The position numbers and the translations under genes are program-made. The notes below the pieces were generated by a model, which saw nothing but the letters and a program-made list of their open reading frames with translations, had not been told where the DNA came from and did no database searches. A stretch of DNA of 39,048 bases, from NCBI GenBank assembly GCA_944392425.1, contig CALXWM010000011.1, positions 1-39,048 on the forward strand. The letters run 5' to 3'. Below, one piece after another: positions 25,051 through 32,808 of the stretch; within the stretch, counting starts at the first letter, position 1; each line of letters starts with the position of its first letter. This DNA is from an uncultured Clostridia bacterium (GTDB lineage: Bacteria; Bacillota; Clostridia; TANB77; CAG-508).

Positions 25051-25145
25051 ATTATAGCAAACATTTGTTTTAAAATCAAGTGATTTTGTAAACTTTTTTA
25101 TAGTACTTTTTTTGCCAATAATATTTTCAAACGAATCACCTGATT
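25051..25145 (-). promoter_or_regulatory. Toxin promoter with two matching dyad operators
   Basis: Minus strand TTGATT (25074-25079), 17 bases, TATAAT (25051-25056). A dyad AAAATCA-AG-TGATTTT (25072-25087) covers the -35. A related dyad AATCA-CC-TGATT (25134-25145) lies 60 bases upstream, centre to centre. The shared AATCAnnTGATT core suggests binding of one dimeric repressor at two helically phased sites. Confidence 0.6.
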
Positions 25146-25175
25146 TAATAAATAAACAAATTATTAAATATTTTA

Positions 25176-25258
25176 CAAAATAAAGAGGAGAGTTGCTATG
25201 AACTCTCCAAAATCATTTAGGCTCCCGTCTTACTACAAAGTAGTAGAGGGTTAAGTTA
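25176..25258 (-). ncRNA. Candidate small structured RNA upstream of the toxin gene
   Basis: About 80 bases on the minus strand. A stem CCC-UCU-ACUAC/GUAGU-AGA-GGG (25224-25250) has a UUU loop and bulged A and C. A 15-base linker follows, then a strong intrinsic terminator with an 8-pair stem GGAGAGTT/AACTCTCC (25187-25208) and TCTTTATTTTG. A promoter-like TTGACA with an extended -10 lies just upstream (25264-25292). It ends about 160 bases before the toxin start, which has a separate promoter. No reading frame and no known family recognised. Confidence 0.55.
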
Positions 25259-25305
25259 AATATATTTAACCATATAATGTTTAACTTGTCAAACAAAATT
25301 TGACA
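25255..25305 (-). promoter_or_regulatory. Promoter with two palindromes for the upstream candidate RNA
   Basis: Minus strand TTGACA (25287-25292), 17 bases, TGG-TTAAAT (extended -10, hexamer at 25264-25269). The -35 lies within the dyad TGTCAAA-N5-TTTGACA (25287-25305). The -10 lies within the perfect palindrome GTTAAATATATTTAAC (25255-25270). Both core elements are thus inside symmetric sites, suggesting repressor control. The rest of 25306-25395 is very AT-rich, with a further dyad TTAATAATA...TATTATTAA. Confidence 0.5.
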
Positions 25306-25395
25306 TTAATAATATATGAAATTATTATTAAATTTATACATAAACTGTGGAATTATTTATGTTGCTGTATTACCTTAAAATTGCACTAATTAATT

Positions 25396-25471
25396 TGGAG
25401 CCGGCAACGGGAATTGAACCCGTGACCTCAGCCTTACCAAGGCTGCACTCTACCTACTGAGCTATACCGGC
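25396..25471 (-). tRNA. tRNA-Thr (GGT)
   Basis: Minus-strand cloverleaf with acceptor GCCGGTA/TGCCGGC, anticodon stem CAGCC/GGCTG, loop TTGGTAA (anticodon GGT), T arm ACGGG-TTCAATT-CCCGT and an encoded CCA. It lies 77 bases after the sigH stop codon. No separate promoter was found, so it may be processed from the sigH transcript. Confidence 0.97.
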
Positions 25472-25478
25472 AAATATA

Positions 25479-25505
25479 TCTAAACTGCATATATTGCAGT
25501 TTAGA
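25479..25505 (-). terminator. Hairpin between sigH and tRNA-Thr
   Basis: An 11-pair perfect stem, TCTAAACTGCA/TGCAGTTTAGA, with a 5-base loop, just before tRNA-Thr. The sequence after it on the minus strand (TATATTTG) is only weakly T-rich, so it may be a processing or pause site rather than a full terminator. Confidence 0.4.
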
Positions 25506-25514
25506 CTTATTATG

Positions 25515-25548
25515 TTTTTTAGTTGAAGCAATTCTAAAATCGCATATT
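25515..25548 (+). repeat. Decayed single arm of the composite repeat
   Basis: TTTTTTAGTTGAAGCAATTC followed by TAAAATCGCATATTTTAT resembles the left arm of copy 2 (8684 onwards: TTTTTTCAGTTGGAGACGGT then TCTAAAATCGAAAATTTTAT). It ends at the sigH stop codon. No partner arm is visible. Confidence 0.5.
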
Positions 25549-26205
25549 TTATGAAATCATTTCATTTCCCAAGTTTTTTATAGTTTTCTTTCTAATTCTT
25601 TGAATTGCATTATCTATTGATTTTACTGGTGAATTAAGTTCTTCTGCAATTTGTATGTATGATTGGCCTTCAATAAACTTTGAAAGCACTTGTTTTTCAA
25701 AATCACTTAGTGACTCTGAAATCGTCTTTTCAATTGTTTTATAATATTCGTTTTTTGTCACTGTATCAAGTGGGTCTTCTATTGGATTTGCATCTAATAC
25801 CTCTATTAATTGCCCTTCTTCCTCTCCATCTTCATTTTCATAGCTTGATGAATTTAAAGATAAATACGAATTAAGAGGCATATGTTTTTGCCTATTTGAA
25901 CCCTTTATAGCAGTAATCACTTGTCTTTCAACACAAAGGTTAGCAAAAGTTTTAAATGAGTTTTGTTTTTCTTGGTCAAAGTCTCTAATGGCCTTATAAA
26001 GTCCGATAAGACCTTCCTGAATAATATCTTCTTTTTCTGCACCATTCAAGTAATATTTGCTTACTTTCATGTTCACAACATCTTTGTATTTGTTAATTAA
26101 GAATTCCAAAGCTTCTTTATTGTTAGCTTTTGCCCTTTTAACAATTTCTTCATCTGTCATGTTCTCAAATATTTCTTTTGAAAAGAAAACGTTGCCTTTT
26201 GTCAT
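25549..26205 (-). CDS. sigH: RNA polymerase sporulation sigma factor SigH
   Basis: A 218-aa sigma-70 family factor. Region 2 is visible as YLNGAEKEDIIQEGLIGLYKAIRDFD, with promoter-melting residues around SFKTFANLCVERQVITAIK. Region 4 is near SLSDFEKQVLSKFIEGQSYIQIAEEL, a helix-turn-helix. The order and length are those of SigH (Spo0H), which governs the transition to sporulation and competence. An acidic insert EDGEEEGQ lies between regions 2 and 4. It has a perfect vegetative promoter. Ribosome binding site GGAGG lies 12 bases before the ATG. Confidence 0.93.
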   Translation of the reverse strand: MTKGNVFFSKEIFENMTDEEIVKRAKANNKEALEFLINKYKDVVNMKVSKYYLNGAEKEDIIQEGLIGLYKAIRDFDQEKQNSFKTFANLCVERQVITAIKGSNRQKHMPLNSYLSLNSSSYENEDGEEEGQLIEVLDANPIEDPLDTVTKNEYYKTIEKTISESLSDFEKQVLSKFIEGQSYIQIAEELNSPVKSIDNAIQRIRKKTIKNLGNEMIS

Positions 26206-26238
26206 TCTAAATGTATACCTCCAATGTTTTACCTTTGT

Positions 26239-26267
26239 ATTATATTGATAAAATGGCTCAATGTCAA
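26239..26267 (-). promoter_or_regulatory. Consensus sigma-A promoter of sigH
   Basis: Minus strand TTGACA (26262-26267), 17 bases, TATAAT (26239-26244): both hexamers match consensus exactly. It lies in the divergent sigH/rqcH gap. Confidence 0.85.
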
Positions 26268-26399
26268 TAATTTTTGTGTAAATTTATTGAGTTTTTTAGG
26301 CTTTTATGCTATTATTTTTAAGTATTAGTTAATGCTAACAAATTTTCTTATTAGACCTAGTTTATTTACTAATGCAAAACGATTGAAAGGACTGATTAC

Positions 26400-28253
26400 A
26401 TGGCATTCGACGGAATAGTTTTAAAAAAAGTTGTAGATGAATTACAAGTTTTAAAAAATGGTAAAGTTAATAGAATATATGAGCCAAATAAAAATGAGCT
26501 TTTAATAAGTATCTATGCAAATGGCAATACTTACGCTCTAAATATAGATATAAGTGCAAACAATTACAGGTTAAATTTAACAACAAACGAAAAGCCTAAT
26601 CCTTTTGTTGCACCTAATTTTTGTATGCTTTTAAGAAAATATTTAATAAACTCAAGAATTAACAAGATTTATACAAATGGATTAGAAAGAATTTGTTTTA
26701 TTGAATTTGAATGTTTTAATGAAATGAATGATAAAATTTATAGAACTTTAGCCATTGAGCTTATGGGAAAATACAGTAATGTCCTACTTATAAATAGTGA
26801 AAATACTATAATTGATGCTTTAAAAAGGTTTGACAGTGAATCTGAAATAATAAATACATCAAAAACTCCTAATGCAAAAGATATAACAAATACTAATTCA
26901 TCGAATATTAGAAGAGACATTATGCCTGGTCGCAAATATGTATTTCCTAATTCAGATAAGCAAGACTTCTTAAGTTTTACTGAAAAAGATTTTTTGGATT
27001 ATTGTATGAAATCAGATTATCATACTTTAGACGCTTTACTTTCCTCTTCATTTACTGGAATAAGCAAATTATTCATTCAAAGCTGTTTAGAAGAGCTAAA
27101 AATATCTAATACCGTTTCTGAAAATAGTTTAAAAGACATTTACAAATATATAAATGATATTTTAAATGGAAATAGCATTTGCAAAAATTATAAAAATAAT
27201 TATACTATTTTTAAAGACAATGCAGAAAATAATACTCATATAAATTCAAAAGCCGAAATGAGTTTAAGTAATTCAAGCGACAATAATATTAATATTGATA
27301 ATGACGCAAATGCTAACCTACAAATAAACTTCTTTTTAGATGATTTTTATTTTAATAAAGCTCAAGAGGATATTTTCAAAAATTACAGAAATAATCTTCT
27401 TAAAATAATTAACGGAACTCTAGATAAGCTTACAAGAAAACTAGATAATATCAATTCAAAAATAGAAGCATGTCAAAACATGGAGAAATACAAGGTTTAT
27501 GGAGAATTGCTTATTGCAAATATTTATAGAATTGATACATTAAAAACATCAGATGACTTTGTGGAATTAGAAAACTATTATGATAACAATAATTTAGTTA
27601 AAATTCCTATAAATAATGAGCTTTCTACTTCTCAAAATGCTGAAAATTACTTTAAAAAATACAATAAACAAAAGAATACATTAGAAATAGTAAATGCTCA
27701 AAAAAAGGATTCTGAGAAAGAATTAGATTATTTAGAAAGCCTAATCTATGAATTAGACAATGCCAATGATTTAGATTTTGTGAATGAAATATATAATGAA
27801 ATTTCAGAAAATATATTATTTAATGATAACACTAATTTAAAATCAAATGGTAAAATGCAAAATAAAGAAGTAAAAAAAGAAACTTCTAGTATAGATAATT
27901 ATATGAGGATGAATATTGATGGTTACACAGTTTTAATTGGTAAAAATAACAGGCAAAATGATTATTTAACTATGAAAGTTGCAAATGATAATGATTACTG
28001 GTTTCATACTAAAGATATTCATGGTAGCCATGTCATTTTACGCTGTAATGGAGATATGCCTAAAATGGAAACAATAATAAAATGTGCCAAAATTGCAGCT
28101 TATTATAGTAAAGCCAAATTTTCTTCAAATGTACCAGTTGACTATACTTTAGTTAAATATGTAAAAAAGCCAAATGGCGCAGTTCCAGGATATGTAATAT
28201 ATACAAATCAAAAAACTGTTAATGTAGAACCAACATCAGGAATCGACTTTTAA
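26400..28253 (+). CDS. rqcH: Ribosome quality-control protein RqcH (NFACT family)
   Basis: A 617-aa NFACT protein that recruits tRNA-Ala to obstructed 50S subunits and adds alanine tails to stalled peptides; older annotations call it fibronectin-binding protein. The NFACT-N domain covers 1-165 (CMLLRKYL, ELMGKYSNVLLI, PGRKYVFP), followed by HhH and coiled-coil segments (about 330-465). The NFACT-R domain is at about 505-617 (DYWFHTKDIHGSHVIL, PGYVIYTNQKT). The aspartate of the essential D-R pair in the N domain appears here as Glu96-Arg97. An asparagine-rich insert (about residues 275-315) makes it slightly long. The start is the ATG at 26400, with GAAAGGA upstream. Confidence 0.94.
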   Translation: MAFDGIVLKKVVDELQVLKNGKVNRIYEPNKNELLISIYANGNTYALNIDISANNYRLNLTTNEKPNPFVAPNFCMLLRKYLINSRINKIYTNGLERICFIEFECFNEMNDKIYRTLAIELMGKYSNVLLINSENTIIDALKRFDSESEIINTSKTPNAKDITNTNSSNIRRDIMPGRKYVFPNSDKQDFLSFTEKDFLDYCMKSDYHTLDALLSSSFTGISKLFIQSCLEELKISNTVSENSLKDIYKYINDILNGNSICKNYKNNYTIFKDNAENNTHINSKAEMSLSNSSDNNINIDNDANANLQINFFLDDFYFNKAQEDIFKNYRNNLLKIINGTLDKLTRKLDNINSKIEACQNMEKYKVYGELLIANIYRIDTLKTSDDFVELENYYDNNNLVKIPINNELSTSQNAENYFKKYNKQKNTLEIVNAQKKDSEKELDYLESLIYELDNANDLDFVNEIYNEISENILFNDNTNLKSNGKMQNKEVKKETSSIDNYMRMNIDGYTVLIGKNNRQNDYLTMKVANDNDYWFHTKDIHGSHVILRCNGDMPKMETIIKCAKIAAYYSKAKFSSNVPVDYTLVKYVKKPNGAVPGYVIYTNQKTVNVEPTSGIDF

Positions 28254-28261
28254 ATTTTAAA

Positions 28262-28313
28262 TTTTGGACGGTCATTTTTGTAAAAAATTTTACGAAAAGG
28301 ACCTTCCCAAAAG
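28262..28313. repeat. Arms-only version of the composite repeat
   Basis: A 52-base hairpin: TTTTGGACGGTC-ATTTTTGTAAAA and its imperfect inverse TTTTACGAAAAGGACCTTCCCAAAA, separated by two bases. It matches the outer arms of copy 1 with no core between them. It lies between the convergent rqcH and DUF4116 genes, ending five bases from the latter's stop codon, and may serve both as a transcription barrier. Confidence 0.75.
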
Positions 28314-28318
28314 TAAAA

Positions 28319-28720
28319 TTATCCTTCAGGCGGATGCAAAAAGTTATTTATATCTTCATCTTTTCTAAGTTCGTCAGTCAAAAACATTTCTGCTCTTTTA
28401 TCCTGTTTTATTGCAGTCATTCCAATGTCTTTATCTCCTCTAAGTCTTTTGCTTGCATATTTAAGTATTAAACCTTTATTAGTTACTGCTGCTAAAACGA
28501 CATCTTTGTCATCTCTTAGTTCTTTACTCGCATAATACAAAAGTTGTCCATCTTGAGCAACTGCTTTTAAAACTAAATCTTTATCTTCAAACAACTTATT
28601 TGATGCATATGCTAAAACCCAACTTGCTTTGTCTTTTAATGCTTGAAGCATAAATTCTTTATTGTCTGCATTTGCTTCAGCGTCTTCTATTTGATACTCT
28701 TTTTCTTCCTCTTCTTCCAT
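28319..28720 (-). CDS. DUF4116 repeat protein
   Basis: A 133-aa acidic soluble protein built of four repeats of about 25 residues: about 20-46, 47-71, 72-96 and 97-121. Each follows the pattern KDxVLxAVxxxGxxLxYASxxLRxD, the DUF4116 signature. The repeats probably stack as helical hairpins. Function of the family is unknown; such repeats suggest protein binding. The N terminus is a run of glutamates (MEEEEEKEY). AAGGAAG lies about 13 bases before the ATG. It is the last gene after proS on the minus strand. Confidence 0.8.
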   Translation of the reverse strand: MEEEEEKEYQIEDAEANADNKEFMLQALKDKASWVLAYASNKLFEDKDLVLKAVAQDGQLLYYASKELRDDKDVVLAAVTNKGLILKYASKRLRGDKDIGMTAIKQDKRAEMFLTDELRKDEDINNFLHPPEG

Positions 28721-28806
28721 TATCTCATCTTCTTCCTTTTCCTTTGAATTTTAAAGAGCTTTCAAAAATTCTTAATTCACAATTTATTTTTCTAATATAT
28801 TTTTTA

Positions 28807-30246
28807 TTAGTATTGTCTACCCCAAATTACCATTTTGTCAGCTTTTTTTCCACAGCATACGCATGTATCTCCAACTTTTTCTTGCTCGAAAGGTATACAT
28901 CTTGATTTTGCCGCTGTAAGTTCTTTTATCTTTGCTTCACATTCACTACTACCACACCACATAGCTTTTATAAAGCCTTGTTCTTTATTCATATTTTCTT
29001 GGAACTCTTCTAAATTATGTGCAACTGTTGTTTTTGCTTCCATTCTCTTTTTACATGTTTGGTACATATTTTTTTGTATATCTTTTAAAATTTCTTTTAC
29101 TCTAATTTCTAATTCGCTTAAATTAACTGTTATTTTTTCCGATGTATCTCTTCTAACTAGTACGCAAACTCCATTTTCTATATCTCTTGGTCCCAATTCA
29201 ATTCTTAATGGAACACCTTTCATTTCCCAATCATTAAATTTAAATCCTGGTGATACTTGATCTCTAAGGTCTATTTCCATTCTAAATTTATCCTTTAATG
29301 AATTGTATAGCTCTTCTGCTTTTTCTTTAACACCATCTTTATGCATTGCAATAGGCACAATTACTGCTTGTATAGGTGCTACCTTTGGTGGTAATCTTAA
29401 TCCTCTATTATCACCATGAGCCATTATTATTGCCCCTATTAACCTTGTAGATATTCCCCATGATGTTTGATATGCATATTCTTGGTTTCCTTCTCTGTTT
29501 TGAAACTTTACATCAAATGGTTTTGTAAAGTTTTGTCCAAAATAATGTGAAGTTCCTGCTTGTAATGCCTTTCCATCATAGGTCATTGCTTCAACTGTAT
29601 ATGTTTCAACTGCTCCTGCAAAACGCTCTGTTTCCGTTTTTATGCCTTTTATTACTGGAATTGCTAAAAAGTTTTCTAAAACATCAGCATAAATCTCAAG
29701 CATTGTCAAAGTTCTTTCTTTTGCTTCTTTTTCTGTCTCGTGAATTGTATGTCCCTCTTGCCATAAGAATTCTCTTGAACGTAAAAATGGTCTCGTTTCT
29801 TTTTCCCATCTTAATACACTACACCATTGATTATATACAAATGGTAAGTCTCTCCAAGACTTTAGCCACTTTGAATACATTGTGGTAAAAATTGTTTCTG
29901 AAGTAGGTCTTACGCAAAGTCTTTCATCTAACTTTTCTCCTCCCGCTTCTGTGACCCATGCTACTTCTGGTGCAAAGCCTTCTACATGATCTTTTTCTTT
30001 TTGTAATAAGCTTTCTGGAATTAGTACTGGAAAATATGCATTTTTTACGCCTGAATCTTTGAACAATTTATCAGCATAATTTTGAATATTCTCCCATATT
30101 GCATATCCATATGGCCTTATCGCAATACAACCTTTTGTTTCTGTATAATCAGCTAATTCTGCTTTTCTAACTATATCTGTATACCATTGTGCAAAATTTT
30201 CATCGATATTTGTTATTTCTTTTACATATTCTTCTTTATTTGCCAT
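28807..30246 (-). CDS. proS: Prolyl-tRNA synthetase (archaeal/eukaryal type)
   Basis: A 479-aa class II aminoacyl-tRNA synthetase of the short ProS type 3, without the bacterial editing insertion. Class II motifs are visible: motif 2 region LRPTSET-like (CVRPTSETIF) with WEKETRPFLRSREFLWQEGHT, and motif 3 GISTRLIGAIIMAHGD. An anticodon-binding domain covers about 285-390. A C-terminal zinc-type domain ends with CIPFEQEKVGDTCVCCG and a terminal tyrosine (WGRQY), as is typical. GAAAGGA precedes the ATG. It is followed downstream by the DUF4116 gene. Confidence 0.96.
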   Translation of the reverse strand: MANKEEYVKEITNIDENFAQWYTDIVRKAELADYTETKGCIAIRPYGYAIWENIQNYADKLFKDSGVKNAYFPVLIPESLLQKEKDHVEGFAPEVAWVTEAGGEKLDERLCVRPTSETIFTTMYSKWLKSWRDLPFVYNQWCSVLRWEKETRPFLRSREFLWQEGHTIHETEKEAKERTLTMLEIYADVLENFLAIPVIKGIKTETERFAGAVETYTVEAMTYDGKALQAGTSHYFGQNFTKPFDVKFQNREGNQEYAYQTSWGISTRLIGAIIMAHGDNRGLRLPPKVAPIQAVIVPIAMHKDGVKEKAEELYNSLKDKFRMEIDLRDQVSPGFKFNDWEMKGVPLRIELGPRDIENGVCVLVRRDTSEKITVNLSELEIRVKEILKDIQKNMYQTCKKRMEAKTTVAHNLEEFQENMNKEQGFIKAMWCGSSECEAKIKELTAAKSRCIPFEQEKVGDTCVCCGKKADKMVIWGRQY

Positions 30247-30313
30247 TGTTTTTTCCTTTCTTACCTATAATAATATTTATTATATAACTTATTTATAGAA
30301 ACTTCAATAATCT

Positions 30314-30556
30314 TTATCCCTTATCCTGCTTATATTCTATTTCTTCCATATACGGAAACATTTGCTTAATTGCCTTTGTTGTAATCATTGCTTTTACTGG
30401 CACTGGATTTTTGCTCATTTGCTCTACTAATTCTTGCATATAGCAATTTTCTCTAACTTTATAAACCATATATCTATTTCTTACATAATTAAATAATATT
30501 TTATATCCATCGTCTAAATCTTCTGAAAAGTGTTTGAAAGTATACTTGCCATCCAT
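30314..30556 (-). CDS. Hypothetical protein, 80 aa
   Basis: Small unrecognised soluble protein starting MDGKYTFKHF, with an aromatic, basic centre (YVRNRYMVYKVREN) and a lysine-rich C terminus. Its start codon has a good AAAGGAGA site and lies 17 bases after ligA, which supports a real gene in one operon with ligA. No domain or homologue recognised. Confidence 0.7.
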   Translation of the reverse strand: MDGKYTFKHFSEDLDDGYKILFNYVRNRYMVYKVRENCYMQELVEQMSKNPVPVKAMITTKAIKQMFPYMEEIEYKQDKG

Positions 30557-30572
30557 TTAAAAATATTCTCCT

Positions 30573-32558
30573 TTATTTAATCATTTGCTCAAATTCTTCC
30601 TCACTAATTACTGTAACTCCAAGTTTTTGAGCCTTATCTAATTTGCTTCCTGCATCTTCTCCTGCTAGCACATAATCTGTTTTCTTTGATACACTTGATG
30701 AAGTTTTTCCACCCATTTTTTCTATTATATCACTAACTTCTACCCTCGAATATTTTGAAAGCGAGCCTGTAAGCACAAAAGTTTTTCCATCAAATCTATT
30801 ATCTATTTGCTCTTCTAAATGTTTTGTATTAACTCCTGCTTTTACTAATCTGTCTACCAAGTCAATTGTCTGCTTTTCTTTAAAGAAGCTACATATGCTT
30901 TCCGCAATTACTTCGCCTATATCGTCCTTTGTAGTCAAGTCAAAAGCGGTTGCATTCATCAAATTTTCTAGTGTTCCATATTTCTTAGCTAAAACTTTTG
31001 CTAATTTCTTTCCTACGTGTCTAATTCCAAATGCAGAAATCAAATTTTCTAAATCTTTATTTTTACTTTCATTTATTGCATTTATTAAGTTCTCGGCAAA
31101 TTTTTTGCCATTTTTCTTTAAAGATGCTACATCTTCTACTGTTAGACTATATATATCTGCTATATCTTTTATAAGTTTATTATCCAATAATTGCTCAACT
31201 ATTTTATATCCAAGACCTGCAATGTCCATTCCATCATTTGAAGCAAAATGTACAATATTCCTTAATGCCTTTGCACTACATTCTATTCCTGTACATCTAA
31301 TTGCCGCTTCGCCCGGTTCTCTTACTGCTGGTGCACCACAGACCGGACATACTTTTGGCATCTCAAACTCTTTTTCTTCACCTGTTCTTTTATCTTTTAG
31401 TACATCTACTACTTCTGGTATTACATCTCCCTGTTTTTGTATAACAACATGGTCGCCTATCATAAGTCCTTTTTCTTTTATAAAGTCTTCATTGTGAAGA
31501 GTTGTTTTAGATATTGTTGAGCCAGCAACTTTTACAGGTTCTAAAACTGCCATTGGAGTAATTACACCTGTTCTTCCAACTTGGCAAATTATATCCTTTA
31601 AAATTGTTTCTTTTTTCTCTGGTGGATATTTATATGCTATTGCCCATTTTGGCACTTTAAATGTTGTTCCTAATTCTTCTCTAAACTTTAAGTTATCTAC
31701 TTTTACAACGGCTCCATCTATTCCAAATGTAAGCTCTTCTCTTCTATCTCCAATTTCTTTTATTGCTTTAACTGCTTCATCTATGTTATGACAAAGCTTT
31801 CTAAAAGGTACTACATTGAATCCTAAATCAGTCAAAAAATTTAGTTCTTCCCAATGTGAATTAAAAGTAGTTCCATCAAATTTTTGTACATTAAATATGT
31901 ATATATCTAGTGGTCTTTCTGCTGTTATTTTAGCATTTATTTGTCTTAAAGAACCAGCAGCTGCATTTCTAGCATTTGCGAAAAGAGTTTGTCCTAGTAC
32001 TTCCCTTTCTTCATTTAGAGTTTCAAATTCTTTTTTACCAATAAAGATTTCACCTCTAACAATAATATCTAATGGCTCTTTTAATTTATGAGGTATTGAT
32101 TTTATTGTTTTAACATTTGGTGTTACATCTTCTCCAACTAGTCCATCTCCTCTTGTAGCACCTTGAACTAAAATGCCTTTTTCATATTTAAGTGCACAAG
32201 ATAAACCATCTATTTTTGTTTCAACACAATAGTTGGTTTCCTCACCATATTCTTCTGCTTTTTCTTTTATTCTTTTATCAAAATCATATAATTCTTCAAA
32301 AGAAAATATATCTTGCAAACTTTGAAGAGGAACCTCATGTGTTACTTTTGCAAAATCTTCTTTTACATGGCCCCCAACCTTTTGCGTTGGTGAATCAGGA
32401 GTTATAAGTTCTGGATGCTCCTTTTCTAACCCTTTTAATTCATTCATTAACATATCATATTCATAATCAGATATTTCCGGTTTATCTTCATCATAGTATT
32501 TTTTTGAATGATAATTTATCGTTTTACGTAATTCTTCAATTCTTTCTTTTGCTTCCAT
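30573..32558 (-). CDS. ligA: NAD-dependent DNA ligase
   Basis: A 661-aa DNA ligase that seals nicks in replication and repair. The adenylation domain contains the active lysine Lys115 in ETKIDGLS, preceded by the Ia region (HxxxYYDEDKPEISDYEYD). An OB fold follows, then a four-cysteine zinc site (CPVCGAP...CTGIECSAK), helix-hairpin-helix repeats and a C-terminal BRCT domain (from about 588, FDGKTFVLTGSL). Length is normal. AGAGAGG precedes the ATG. In many Firmicutes ligA is followed by gatC; here an unrelated 80-aa gene follows instead. Confidence 0.97.
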   Translation of the reverse strand: MEAKERIEELRKTINYHSKKYYDEDKPEISDYEYDMLMNELKGLEKEHPELITPDSPTQKVGGHVKEDFAKVTHEVPLQSLQDIFSFEELYDFDKRIKEKAEEYGEETNYCVETKIDGLSCALKYEKGILVQGATRGDGLVGEDVTPNVKTIKSIPHKLKEPLDIIVRGEIFIGKKEFETLNEEREVLGQTLFANARNAAAGSLRQINAKITAERPLDIYIFNVQKFDGTTFNSHWEELNFLTDLGFNVVPFRKLCHNIDEAVKAIKEIGDRREELTFGIDGAVVKVDNLKFREELGTTFKVPKWAIAYKYPPEKKETILKDIICQVGRTGVITPMAVLEPVKVAGSTISKTTLHNEDFIKEKGLMIGDHVVIQKQGDVIPEVVDVLKDKRTGEEKEFEMPKVCPVCGAPAVREPGEAAIRCTGIECSAKALRNIVHFASNDGMDIAGLGYKIVEQLLDNKLIKDIADIYSLTVEDVASLKKNGKKFAENLINAINESKNKDLENLISAFGIRHVGKKLAKVLAKKYGTLENLMNATAFDLTTKDDIGEVIAESICSFFKEKQTIDLVDRLVKAGVNTKHLEEQIDNRFDGKTFVLTGSLSKYSRVEVSDIIEKMGGKTSSSVSKKTDYVLAGEDAGSKLDKAQKLGVTVISEEEFEQMIK

Positions 32559-32625
32559 TTGAAACCTCTCTTTTTACTTTAACAAAATCAATTTCAAGCC
32601 TTTAAATAAATAAGGTTTTTATAGT

Positions 32626-32802
32626 AAGCTTCAAATATACATTCTGGAGCATTTCAGTGAACGAAGCTCAGCGGGCTTAATGCTTGCTTAAGACCGTGAT
32701 GTGTCTTTCTACTTGTTTAAAGCGGAGTGCAACGTGCAAGCTGGAGCGAGCTTTAGACTCGCGACCGCGCAGTGAAATGCGGAAGAATGTATATTGGAGC
32801 TT
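32626..32802. repeat. Composite repeat, core-only long copy in opposite orientation
   Basis: A 177-base element with inverted ends AAGCTTCAAATATACATTCT (from 32626) and AGAATGTATATTGGAGCTT (to 32802). Its reverse complement reads CCAATATACATTCTTCCGCA, TTTCACTGCGCGGTCGCGAG, CTCGCTCCAGCTTGCACG: the same series as the core of copy 1, so it is inverted relative to copies 1 and 2 and lacks the GGGGACGG arms. It ends seven bases from the pgsA stop codon and fills the gap between pgsA and ligA. Confidence 0.85.
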
Positions 32803-32808
32803 TCTAAA

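Noticed and set aside
24143..25305. Classical type III toxin-antitoxin locus (ToxN/ToxI type)
   Set aside because: The toxin's domain reads as MazF/PemK by sequence rather than ToxN, the upstream RNA has no tandem repeats, and the toxin has its own promoter. Kept only as an analogy.
30895..31497. 200-aa plus-strand frame inside ligA
   Set aside because: Antisense to conserved ligase sequence; composition follows the codon pattern of ligA.
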